64,000 nucleotides of DNA from Papilionanthe hookeriana x Papilionanthe teres. Taxonomy: Eukaryota; Streptophyta; Magnoliopsida; Asparagales; Orchidaceae. The notes beneath the pieces are model-generated. The model saw only the letters and a list, made by a program, of their open reading frames with translations, was not told the DNA's origin and ran no database searches. Each line of letters opens with the position of its first letter. Positions within the stretch are counted from its first letter, which is position 1. The translations under genes and the position numbers were made by a program. Positions 21,427 through 32,632 of this stretch are shown in pieces. The DNA is taken from the NCBI GenBank assembly GCA_022702705.1, contig CM040430.1, positions 69,391,982 to 69,455,981 of the forward strand. Reading direction: 5' to 3'.

Positions 21427-23422
21427 TGTTGACCTCACTTTTGTTGAGGTTTAGTCTTTCTTTAGAATAGCCTAGGGTCTAGCCATAGGAATCTCTTGGT
21501 AACTATCTTAGAAGAATAGTGATGGAACACTTCCCCTTAGAAATTCAAAATAATTCTTCGCTTCACTTGGAATTTCAAATGCTTAAAGTCTAACCTCTAA
21601 GTACTTAGGAGGATGAGACTAAGTATAAAAAAACTCAAAGGAGGTTCCCTATAGGTGGACAGGCCTTAAGACTGATCCTTGTTGGTCTGGAGCAAACACA
21701 GACACACTCACACTCACTTTACACTTACACTCACTACTTCAAACCCTAAATCAAACTTACTCACACTTAATCCCTTACTCTTTTGGAAATTCATGTGGGT
21801 GGTTCCCTAAGATCTTGGCCCTATGATAGGGTGTGGTTAGAACCAGCACATGGATGAGCCAAAGTGGGATTGATCTTGGTCCATGATTCAAATAGGTTGA
21901 AATTCTCATTTAACCCCAATTCTATCAAAAATTCCAACTTTGACCCCTTGATCCCTAAAACTCCACCAAATTACCAAATTGCCCCTAAACCCTAATTTTG
22001 ATCAAATTTCCAAAATTTGCCCAAATTACCCAATTCTCTCCAAAAATCATTTCAAAATGTTCTCCACAATCAAAATTAACCAAAATACCTCAAATTTCCT
22101 AAAATTCTGAAAATACCTCCAAAATACCCAAAATGACCAAAATACCATTCCAAATTAAAAATTTTCAAAAATTCCAAAAAATTTCAAAATCACCCCAAAT
22201 ATCCCCAAAATCAATTTGAACTACTTCACTAGACACAATTCGACCAAATTGACCCATTTTGACCAAAAGCCACAAATTGCCCCTTTAAGCCCAAAATGCC
22301 AAAATCACCTCCAATGTCCACCTAATTAACCCCAATCCTCTCCAATTTCAATTCCAAACTCAAATTCACTTTACCTAATCTTAATTCAAACTAAATCCAA
22401 GTCTGATTTGAACTAATTTCAAACCCAATTTCAATCAAAATAAAAAAGCCCTAATTTTGACCAGATGAAATAAATCCCCAAAATTGAACCCCTTAGCTAA
22501 GTTGATTTCCTCAAATTTGAAATGCCAAACTCTTCATAACATTCATACACACCAATTGGATCCATAAATTGACTCATATTTGAGCATAAACTTCACCTAA
22601 ATCCAACCCAAGTCAAAATCCCCAAATTAGCCCCAAACATGTCACATGCCCGAATTCCACCAGATTGAATCCCCTAATCCCAAAATTTCCACCCAATTCA
22701 TGTTGAAAACCCTTCAAGAAATCCCCCTAAACCAAATTGATCAATCAAGTAACCCTTAACCCCACTCTAGCCTAGCCCAAACCCAAGTCTAACCCAACAT
22801 TCTCAAAATTGACCACATGACCAAATCCACCAAATTCACTTCCAAATTAACTTAAAATCACTCCAATCCTTTTCCAAATCTTTCATGACAATCATACAAA
22901 CCACATCGAGCAATAATTTTGACCCAAACCAAGCTCAAACTCAACTTAGCTCAACATTGACCCAAGTTACCCAAATATGAACCCATGACCCAATGTAGCC
23001 AAACCTTGCCCGATTTGACCAAGCCAGCCAACCGCAGCCCCCAAGTGGACCCTAGGAACAACCCTAGATCCACTAAGACCAACCTAGTTGAGCCATGGAC
23101 CAAGGGTCCCATAAATTACAGGGCCCCCTTCCTTAAATAGCTAAACCTAAGGGAGATTGGTAATAAACCATCAGCTACTTAAGCTCACTGCAATTAAGAC
23201 CTTCCCACCAGACCACCAGACTTCTAGCCACCTCCTTTGGCCTGGATGGTCAGCCTAGTCTCTAGAGGAGCCCAAACTAAGACTGCATCTCCCTTAAAAT
23301 AAACCCAACTGAACCCAACAATTGTGGCAAGCTCTGATTGGTTGGTGTAGCTGTTCAGCACTCCACATAAGCAGCTCAATGCACCAATTGCCAAGCCTTA
23401 AGCTCCACCAGACAGCCATGGC

Positions 23423-23429
23423 TATAAAT
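23423..23429 (+). promoter_or_regulatory. TATA box of family B (copy B2)
   Basis: TATAAAT about 2.0 kb from the TGTTGACC end, at the same relative place as in B1 and B3. Confidence 0.6.
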
Positions 23430-26400
23430 TGACCCCTTGATGGCCAAGATGAAAAGTGCACTAAACTTTGGCGAAGCCCTACCAAAATACTTCCAGAGCT
23501 TCTCTAAACATCCCTAAGTGCAACCCCACTGTTCTCCAGCCCTAATTCCCACTGTCCAGAGCTAATTTTCCCACTGAAATTCTACCCGAAACCAGGACAA
23601 ACTCCATGACATCTCCACTCTGCCTAAAACCTTAAATTAATTTTCTCCTTACCATCCCTCACCAAACAAAGAAGATCTCCCATAGAAGCCCCATCACAAA
23701 GCCCCTTCAGTCCAGACTTTCAACATACCTGAAAATCTCATCCTGGTCGTGTTCATACCTAGACCCAAGGAGAGATAAAATTGCTACTTCCAAGATCTTC
23801 ACGAGGTCATTACGAAGGTGTAGAACTATTCTGATTAAGGCCTCCCTCTCAGATCAAGATATAGAGCTCTCACCTTAACCTGAGTTTATTTTCATTCTAC
23901 ATGCATGAATACAGTATTTAATGCCATATAAATAGTATGGATATGTTCGTCTAGACTAGATGAGTCTATAAGATCAAACCGCATTCAATTTGGTTGAGTT
24001 TAGGCTGAGATCTTAGGGTTAGAAGGTGGATAGTTTATGGGTTAGGTCAGTTGGGGACGATGAAGGAATACCATTCGGTCGCGCGTGTATCGGATGGATG
24101 GCTTTGATTGCGCTAGACAGAACTGAGGTGTATAAAGCGCGGGACTCGTGGCTGCCGAGTCAGATGATAGAGTAGAATGAGAATGCGCAGCGAGGGAATT
24201 CAGAGCTGCCGAGGATACTGTCAACGTCGAGTGGTTTAAATAGGAAACTAGGGATTTTTGATTTATTTCAGTCTGCCTACCTTTAAAAATCCATAACTTT
24301 GTGTTGAAAAATCCTAAAAATAAAAGAAAAATATCCTCTTGCTCAGAGGAAAATAATGGAAAAATAATTTCATGTTTTTTTGATGTGTATTTTATTTTTA
24401 ATTAATTAAATACAATAAATTATATTTAGGGCCTAATTATCTTTAGACATTTCACCATAACATGAGGTTTGGAGGGCTCAAAGGCTCTGTGGTTTGGGAC
24501 CTTCTCTAATATTTCCAAGGTTAGAGTGTTTTTCTAGCTAGAGATCGTTAATTTCTAAGTTAATCACCTTTGTTTGGTATAAAAATTATAATAATTAAAT
24601 ATTAATTAGATAAATGTAAAGTAAATTTGGGTAAGTTCACTGTGACCGGAGGACCAGAGGAAAAATAAAAACTTGATTTAACTCACTAAATATCTCATTA
24701 ATGGTAATTAAATCTCTAAAATGAATGAAAAATAAAATGGGTAAAATATAAATGTAAATAACTTAATCTTGATTCTCCACTGTGGATTAGGGTCAGAGAA
24801 GCTCCTATTAAAATTTTGAAGTCATTTGGAGTTAATTTGATCACCTAATTTGATTTTCTAAGTTAAATAACATATTTGGGATTAAAATAATTACAATAAT
24901 TAAAATATAAGTTAGAAAATTATAAAATTGATTTTGGGAGTTCCTTATGACAAGAGGAATTTAATAAAAATCAAATGGTGATTAAAATGAACACTTCATT
25001 TTTTAGGCTTATTTTTGAATTTTAAAAATAATTAAAAATTATTAAAATTAATTAAAAATCATAAAAATCACAAAAATATCAAAATACACCAAAATTTCAC
25101 CTTGATCTCTTGATCATTTGGGAATCATTAAAATAATTTTCCTAATTTTCTAAGTGAAAGATATTAATTTTAAAAGGGTTAGTAATAATTGTTAAGCTTA
25201 AAAATGGATTTTCCTAATTTCTCACCAAAATAATTCTAATAATTAAAATATAAATCACAAAAATATAAAATTTGTTTCTCTTGGTTCCCTGACTTTAGAG
25301 AGATTTATGAAAAATATTAAACTTAATTTTCAAAATAAATAATATTTTATATTTAATTAATACTCCAAAATTTAAAATAATTATAATAATTATATTAAAA
25401 TTTAAAAAACCATATAATTGGTCCAAGTGGTCCACTAGTCTATGGGAGCCTCCTTTAGTTTTCTAATGAATAAATATTGTGTTTTGATTAAGTTATTGAA
25501 TTATCTTCGAAAATCCTCATTTTGCATGCAGATAATTATATAAATTAAATTGAAATTAGAAAAATCACATTTTCTTCTCTGATATTTTAATTGACCCATG
25601 AGTGGGGTAATATAAGAATTTCAAAGTCACTTCAGTTAAATTTAATAAATTATGAAGTGATAGGCCTTATAGGGCCAACATTGTAATTAAGAAATTTAAG
25701 CCTTAATTAATATTTAAGACTAACCAAGGGGAAATGGGTAATGAATGATCATAATTAACATATTTAGATGATTGAATACAAATAATTTAAATGGTAGAAA
25801 CTAACCTTACCTTTGTCACAAAAAAAGATAAATTTACAATTTCTTTAATTATTTTAATTCAGAAGATAATCAAAATTAAATGATCCCAGGGTTAGGGGTT
25901 TGACTTTGGAAGTAATAATTCATCAATCTAGTGCGTTTAGTTGGTGTTTAAATGACAATACAGTACTTTAATAAGAATCATGATCACATAAGTTAACTTT
26001 TCCCTAAATTACAAATGTAACCATTAAGTTTTAAGGGGTTGGTAGTGAGCTAGGCTTAATCAAACTTGACTAATATGGATTAGAAAGATGACGAAATTAA
26101 TTGTAAATATGTTTGAAACACTACAAGCCCAATTTTAAAATCAAAATGGCTATGCTTCTTAATTAAGTTAATGTACCCCTAAAGGCCCCACTCACATAAT
26201 TCATAAATAAAATATCAAGTGATAATTACCACACTTTTTTTAGGGATGATAAGAACATTAGTTCAATGAGCATAAGGGTATGATAGAGAAGAATGATTAA
26301 GCAACATAATAAGTTTGAATGAACGTGATCATTTTAGAGGATTGTGAGATGTTCTGGGCCTGGACCCTGGACCTTTCTCATACTCTTTTGGATACCTTGG

Positions 26401-27807
26401 AGGATGATTAAACTTATTATGTTTTGTTTAAGGAATCTTCTATACATTTAAAATAGGACCCCCACCAAGTTATGACATGGGATTTGATGGGTACGCTTCA
26501 AACCTGTTTTCTTGCTTTCTAGCATGCTTCAATTCTTGCAAAATTATAAATATACATTATAAGGCTAAACTTTCACGTGAAGAAATGAGAAGAAATGTCA
26601 GGTATGCTTTTATTTTATTTCACTATAATTTACTTTCATTTACTTTCCCGTACATTTTCTGCTTGCTAAATTGCATGATAAACAACAAGATCACCTTGCA
26701 TGTCAAAACAATAAAAACTTTTAGGATAAAAACGAAACTAAAACCAAAATTAAAATTAAAATAAAATAAAGATAAAATTCTCCACCACAACAGTCAAAAT
26801 ATAAGACAACTGAAAATTTAATCACAAACAAAATAAAAATCACCAGTGAAACTAAATTAAAATGTCTCTTTGGATGATCGGGAATACCTTGGATGAGGCA
26901 ACCTATGGTTGCTAACGAGATTTTCCATAGTCTGAATGAAAGTATTGAATTCATTTAGTTGAATTTGGTAAATTCATCATGACTAAGTGAATTAGAAGGA
27001 AATGGTGGTACCGGAACTAGGGAATCTTGGGATCCTAACCAGTGTCACCATAATCAACTTAAGTATTCCCCTAATAAAACGTTAAGACACCTTAATTTAA
27101 ACATTTCTAAGATATGACACTTCTCTCATCTCCTACATTTGACACTTCTGAAACTAAACCTGCTACGATGAGACATTTGGAGCATACATAATGGGTAGCA
27201 CAACCATCTTCAATAGCGAAATCCCTTAGAAATAAACAAACAAGTCATAGGACTTTGAGGTAGTTTGCCTAGTGCAACATAAATCTTCTCTTTATCCCTT
27301 TAGGCCTTTGCACCTCGTGCAATATAAGCCTTACTCGTCTTAGCTTTTTGAGGTTTTCATCTACGATGACATAAATCATCTTATTTTTCAGGCTATTCAC
27401 ATGGTCGCTATCAAGTGAATGAAAGCTCTAAATAAAAATATTGGTAGGATTAAACATTAAATAATTTTCTCAAATTGAAGCCAAACAATATGGTAGTTTG
27501 GGAAATCACCAAGATTATTCTTGAACCTGTGTTTTCCCCAAGCTTCTCTCCCTTTGGATTCCTATAATAACTGTTCCAAACTTGAGCCACTCACCTATTA
27601 GATTTCCTATTACCAAATTTTCTTAAAGATCCTACTTTTAGAAGTCATGAAAGTAATATCCTCTGATATATATCAAGAGTTTTCTTAGGTGACTTCAGTT
27701 TTCTAAGATGTAGTTAATTATAGAGGCTTGCCATTATAGGAAACTTAAAGACCCCAAATTAATATAAACCCTATCTAGTTACTTCATATTAGATAGAGGA
27801 AATTGTT

Positions 27808-27838
27808 GGTCAACATAAATGGTTCGCAGACCAAACGG
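27808..27838 (+). other. Candidate right LTR end and primer site of family B
   Basis: GGTCAACA (27808-27815), the exact inverse of the TGTTGACC start, is followed four bases on by TGGTTCGCAGACC. B3 has GGTCAACA at 55859-55866 followed by a similar GGTTCACAGACC. A TGG start just inside an LTR is what a primer site looks like, but I cannot match it to a known tRNA. Confidence 0.4.
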
Positions 27839-28003
27839 ATATCATAGATCCTTTAGTTTATTTGATCAAGCCTCACCATCAAGCAATGCATCTATTCTTC
27901 GGATTAGATACATGGCTTGTGGTGAAGTGCTCGATTATTGAAACTATTGTTTATATGAGATTGGTTTGATTTCATATTTTTCAAATTAATACAATTTTTT
28001 CCG

Positions 28004-28007
<4 letters not shown>

Positions 28008-28076
<69 letters not shown>
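28008..28076. repeat. (TA)n microsatellite
   Basis: About 34 uninterrupted TA units. In B3 the same position has only a short TA-rich stretch (56060-56080), so the run expanded here, at the junction between B2 and the ALKBH-like fragment. Confidence 0.9.
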
Positions 28077-28080
<4 letters not shown>

Positions 28081-28084
28081 TTAA

Positions 28085-28960
28085 ATACTTTTTTTAAGCT
28101 GAGCATCGGGATAATCTTTCTGGTGGCCGACAATTTCTAACTCTTCCATCGACAGTCGGCCTTTCGCGAAGTTGTAACAACAACCACACAGGATCGTGAT
28201 CCTGTCTTTTCCTCTTCTCCATTTTGTCGACTCGAAATACATCTTTGCCCATAAATGACTAGCTCTGTCCAAGTATTTGAGGCTTGACACGCAATCCAGA
28301 ATTCTTTCTTAATCATTTCTTAAGAATACGTTAGTGTATAGCTCGAGGCCTTCCAATATATTGACAAATATTCCTTGGATTTCTTTATAATGTTTAAACT
28401 CTTTCTTTCTGACACGGCGTATCTTAGCCATCGTGTAGTCTAAAATTTCTTTCTTTTGTCGTGCTGAACGTATTCTGGTAAGTATGACTCTACCTTGGCA
28501 TGCTCTCTACTCCTCAGTAACATCAAGGCGGCTGCATTTCCTCGAATGTCCCATATTCCTCCAAGTGCAAGACATTACAATCCATACATTCCAAAAAAGA
28601 TCCAGCAGCTAAAGCTTGCCTGAGTAAACTCAAGCTGTAAGTCAGATACCCGGTGAATATCTTCTCAATCAGATTCCATGTCGGCATAGGCTGGTCAGTG
28701 AACTTTGGCTCAGTCTCTGTAGCAGGTGAGCTGGCATCCATCTCTTTCATTTCTTTCTCATAGAATTCCTTTGGAATTTGAGGAAGCTCTGCAGCTGTCC
28801 CTCTGGTCTGTCTTCTTTCTATTATGTCCAAGTGTCGACTCTTGCGATGGTTAGAATTCCTTCGCTATGTGCACCTTAGAGACCGGTCTGTAGTCCTCTC
28901 TGTGATAGCAGTAACTAGATCTCCTTCTGGCGTGGTGATCATTGATGAGACTTGCTAGTT
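28085..28960 (-). pseudogene. ALKBH9-like AlkB-domain fragment, copy 1 (retrotransposon-associated)
   Basis: On the minus strand the reading starts near 28951 and runs to about 28085 with several stops and frame changes. The first 130 codons (open 28831-28523) are not recognised. The second half reads VNILEGLELYTNVF, then ERILDCV, then RRGKDRITILCGCCYNF, which I recognise as the region before the catalytic core of plant ALKBH9/10-type AlkB homologues, 2-oxoglutarate/Fe(II) RNA demethylases. The HxD...H iron ligands and the Arg that binds 2-oxoglutarate lie further downstream in the family and are absent here: the sequence runs into a (TA)n tract. It is non-functional. The flanks are family B sequence on both sides. 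Recognition is from memory of the motifs. A profile search would settle it. Confidence 0.65.
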
Positions 28961-30370
28961 TCATTTTTCTGATTAATATTTTAATTTTTATAATTTTATA
29001 CCAATACAGAGGGCATTAACTTAAAAATTAGGGATCTCTAGCTAGAGATTCCCTCTGACCTTTGAAAAATTAGGGAAGATTCCAACCACAGAGCATTTAA
29101 GCCTTCCAAACCTCATGTCATGGTGAAATGTCTATGCCAAAATATATTTAAAACATGCAATACTGTATTTAATTAATTAAAAATATATTATACATCAAAT
29201 AAACACCAAATCATTTCCACATTGTTCACCTCTGTTCATTAACAAAGAGGGCATTTTTCTTTTATTTTTGAGGAATTTTCTACACCAAGTTATGGATTTT
29301 CTAAGGTCAGGGAATTAAAATAAAATAAAAATCCATAATTTCCTACTTGACAGAGTTAGCACCGCGTCATCATACGGTGCTCTAAAAGCACACGTGGCAC
29401 TTTCCCATTTGGTGCTGCCAGCTGAGTCACCACGCGCTTTTCAAACTACGATTCTTTCTGGCGCCATCCCAACAGTCCATATAATACACACGCCATCCAA
29501 TGGCTCCTATTCATCATCCCCAACCGATCTGTCCCGTAAGCCGTCCACACTAAAACCCTAAGATCTCTTTCGCTACTCAACCAAATTACATGAGGTTTGT
29601 TTCTATGGACTCATCTAACCTAGAAAAACATATCTATATGACTAACCTAGCATGAAATTAACCCAACATGGATGGAGAATATAAATAAGTTCGGGAGAGG
29701 GGGAGAGTTCAATACCTCTGTCTGAGAGGGGAGGCCTCAATCAGATACTTGCAGAAGCTTTAAGGAGGTCCAACGAGTTCACATATGAAGTTCCTTGATG
29801 TGGTGAATTTCCTAAATCCAAATACGACCAGACCCGATTTAAAGTGTTGATCAAAGTCAAGGTTGGAGCAGCTTTTTGATGGGGCTTTTGTGAGGGATCT
29901 TCTTTTTTCAGTATGTGGATGGTGCAGGGTCAATCAATTTGGACTTTTATGCATTGTGGAGCTATGGGGAAATTTGTCCTGGTTTTTGCTGAAACTTGAG
30001 CTCAAAAATTGAACTCAGGCAGTGTAGGTTAAGGCTATAGAATGGTTGGGTTGCACTTAAGAGGTTTTGAGGAAGCTCTGGAAGCAATTGGGTAGATTTT
30101 ACCAGGAAATTTTAACAACTCCTCCTTTATCCAAGGAGAGCTCTATTTATGGTCATGACAATTGAGCTGAGCTTAAGGCTTGGCAATGGGTGCACTGAGT
30201 TTCTTAAGTGGAGTGTTGAGCAGTTGGAGTGACCAATTAAAGCTGGAGAGCTAGGATGGGCGAGCTTGGGTTTTTTAGAGATAGGAAGTGGCTCTCGGTT
30301 TTGAGGTGCTCTGGCTGCTAGGTCGGCTAGCCAAGCTAGGAGAGGGTAGCCAGAAGTCTATCGGCGCAAT
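28961..30370 (-). repeat. Inverted family B fragment, middle part
   Basis: Reverse complement matches about 23200-24610 of B2, including the run around the TATA box (here mutated to CATAAAT, 30144-30152) and the CpG-containing block (29350-29540). Minus-strand order: it follows a piece equivalent to the right end of B and precedes the ALKBH-like copy 1. No ORF. Confidence 0.75.
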
Positions 30371-30690
30371 TTTTTTAAATTTAATTTAAGTATATATAAT
30401 TTTAAATAGTTTGGAAAATATTATTTGATTTTTGAAAATACGAGACCAAATCGATCCCATATCTTTAGCAGTTTAAATAATTGAACACCGCACCATAAGC
30501 TATGCATTTATCCTGAGGAATAGACACATTATTTAATAATGGGGTTTAATTAAATAAACCAGTAAAATTACGACATCCGCTTAGTCTGTGAACCATTCTT
30601 ATTTGCCGACAAATTCCCCTATTTAATACAAAAGAATTAAATAGTGTTTATATTAAGCTGGGTTCTGAAATTACAATTAAGGGCCGACCA
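30371..30690 (-). repeat. Inverted family B fragment, right end
   Basis: Reverse complement corresponds to B2 27735-28010, including GGTTCACAGAC and the segment around the GGTCAACA end (degraded here). It directly follows the ALKBH-like copy 2 on the minus strand. Confidence 0.7.
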
Positions 30691-31403
30691 ATTCCATGTT
30701 GTCATCCTCTTTACCATTCTTTTAATAATATTCGGCATCGGATCCACCTCACTGCGACGGAGTATCCCTGATGGATTCCCTTTCTGTCTACCGTGAAGTT
30801 GTAGCAACATCCGCATTGGATCGTAACTCTTCCTTTTCCTGACATCCATCTTCGGGGTTTTGAATAGGTCTTTTCCCTTAGGTGACCAGCTCAGACCATT
30901 TTCTGAAGCTCAAGTACGCAATCTACAATTTGCTGTTGCTCGTAATCTGAGAATACATCTGTATGCAGCTTGAGGCCTTCTAAGATGTTGACCCTCTTGC
31001 CTCGAATTCTTTAGAAGTATTCAAAAGTTTTCTTGTTCCTCCGCTGGGTAGCAATGAGAGTAGCTCTCCTTACCCCTTGGACTTCTGTGGGCATGGCGCT
31101 GACAAGTCTGCCCTCTGCTGTAGCAGCAACGGACTTAACTTTCTTATCTTCTCCTGTTTCATGAGCGGTATTTACTTTTCTCTTCTTGCTGGCGGATTGC
31201 TGACTTGGGCCACCCACTTTCATCACTGTCTGGCTATGGAACTCTTCCTGATCAATCGGGGTCCAATCATTTTCTTCATGTTGTAGCCCGGCTGGTGTGA
31301 AGTCAGAGTCAATCTCGATCATGGCTCCATCCCTCACCCTCTTTTCATCAAGTGCTAGACTCACACCATTTCTAAAGTTCAGAACCAACCGCCCATTCGA
31401 CAT
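30691..31403 (-). pseudogene. ALKBH9-like AlkB-domain ORF with nuclear-localisation motif, copy 2
   Basis: Starts at 31403 and is open for 130 codons. That part is unrecognised apart from KKRKV (residues 73-77) and a second basic patch DKKVK, a classical nuclear-localisation pattern. After a frame change the reading goes on as VNILEGLKLHTDVFSDYEQQ, KPRRWMSGKGRVTIQ, GCCYNF and, after another shift, NPSGILRRSEVDPMP and IIKRMVKRM. These segments fit plant ALKBH9-type RNA demethylases in order and spacing. One TGA stop and at least two frameshifts are visible. The sequence ends before the catalytic HxD, where family B sequence begins. It lies 330 bp downstream of the integrase and in the same direction, which suggests a 3' ORF of the same element. 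Function is inferred from similarity only. Confidence 0.7.
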
Positions 31404-31731
31404 TTCCCTACGAAAGACAAGGAAAGGATCAGGGGCTGTACTAATAACAAGAACAGTAGAAAAATAATTTGTTTATTAATGAAGAGCTTTTGTTCGTTTA
31501 TTTTAAATTTAAATAGGAGTAGGAAAAGATGAAGAAAGATCAAGAGTGAGACTCGATTTGAAAGGAAGATAAGAACTTTATTATCATGATTTCACATGTT
31601 TTCTTTTAACATTTTATTTTAACAATTTTCTTTATCATCTGCTTTTTTTATTTATATTTTTGGGTTCGGACCCAGTCATAAGTAATTACTGTGCCTGTGC
31701 TTCTAGGAATGAGGATTCATCCTTCGAAACA
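31404..31731 (-). other. Spacer between Tat-type integrase and ALKBH-like ORF
   Basis: About 330 bp of AT-rich sequence. I see no ORF, hairpin or repeat of note. Confidence 0.5.
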
Positions 31732-32632
31732 TCAGGTTGTGTAATACTTCTTTAGATATCGTCCATTAATTGGAAGCATAGGTCGCTCTCCACGGAAATT
31801 TACAAGCTGGTAGGAACCTCCTGAGTAAACTGTCTCGACCATGAATGGCCCTTCCCAAGTCGGTTCAAATTTACCACCTATCTTACGATGTGCAAGAATA
31901 GGTCTTCTGAGAACCAAACCCAAGTCACCGACTTTAAATGTCCTTGGACGGACTAGTTTATCGTGGGCCTGGATCATCTCGGTTCGATACGGCTTCCAAA
32001 TTCCGCCGTGTTGAAAGTCTTTTCCCTTCCAAGCTTTCCAACTCTTCTAGTCATAGTCCGGCATTTTCTTCTGTAGTGATCTTGTTTGCAACTGCAATTC
32101 TGAGTGAGGGAAGCTGTACCTCCAAGGGTAAGACGGCCTCAGACCCGTACACTAAAGCGTAAGGCGTAGACTGAGTAGGAGTTCTGAAAGTCGTCCTGTA
32201 GGCCCGTAAGGCTTCTAACAACTTCTCGTGCCAATTTCTCTTATTTTCGTCCAAAGTTTTCTTTAGGATTTGGATGAGAGTTTTATTAAAAGCCTCGGCC
32301 AAGACGTTCGCGCTTGGGTAGTAGATTGTTGAATAGAGCCAGTCGATCCCGTGTCTTCTGACAAAATTGTTGATTTTCGTACTCTTGAACGCGGAACCAT
32401 TATCTGAAATGATTCTGCGTGGTACTTCGAAACGGTAGACAACTTGAATATTGAAGAACTGCAACACATGATGTGCCTTTACTTCTCTAAGCAGTACTGC
32501 TTCTGCCCACTTGGAAAAGTAATCTGTAGCTGCAAGAATGAAGCGATGTCCTCTTGAAGAAGACGTTTCTATCGGACCCACAATATCTGTGCCCCAACAC
32601 TCAAGAAAACTCTCAATAAAGGTGGTAATCAC
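31732..32632 (-). pseudogene. int: Tat-type Ty3/gypsy integrase fragment (core intact, truncated upstream)
   Basis: The open stretch 32632-32051 (193 codons) is an integrase core: Asp16 (WGTDIVGP), Asp77 (ISDNGSAF) and Glu113 (LAEAFNKTL), with exactly 35 residues between the last two, so the catalytic triad is intact. The motif DYFSKWAEAV and the YPSANVLAEAFNKTL wording fit the Tat/Ogre lineage rather than Athila. After a frame change, 31977-31732 supplies the C-terminal module (VLRRPILAHRK, WEGPF, YLKKYY). Gag, protease, RT and the zinc-binding part are missing: the fragment starts at a junction with inverted family B at about 32633. Confidence 0.88.

Larger units (their letters stand above)
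21427..28097 (+). repeat. Family B copy B2, uninterrupted (candidate giant LTR plus leader)
   Basis: Starts TGTTGACC. An exact inverse, GGTCAACA, occurs at 27808-27815 and would give a 6.39-kb LTR. Homology with B3 continues for about 190 bp beyond that point and into the TA-rich stretch. Inside are a G-poor tract (21890-23050), a telobox (21987-21995), a TATA box (23423-23429), and a CpG-containing block (24060-24235). No coding region. Structure and length recall Tat/Ogre-type LTRs. Assignment to that lineage rests on the Tat-type integrase inside inverted copies and is an inference. Confidence 0.7.

Noticed and set aside
26477..26764. 95-codon plus ORF in copy B2
   Set aside because: Not open in copy B3 and without any recognisable motif. 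A chance frame in AT-rich DNA.
21427..28097. Family B as a Helitron or DNA transposon
   Set aside because: TG...CA-type inverse ends, an internal TATA box, no CTRR end and no long terminal inverted repeats. Association with a Ty3-type integrase favours an LTR.
28523..28831. Possible host gene exon
   Set aside because: No splice sites or neighbouring exons are apparent. The frame continues into the ALKBH-like fragment with stops and is flanked by retrotransposon repeat, so I treat it as part of that pseudogene.
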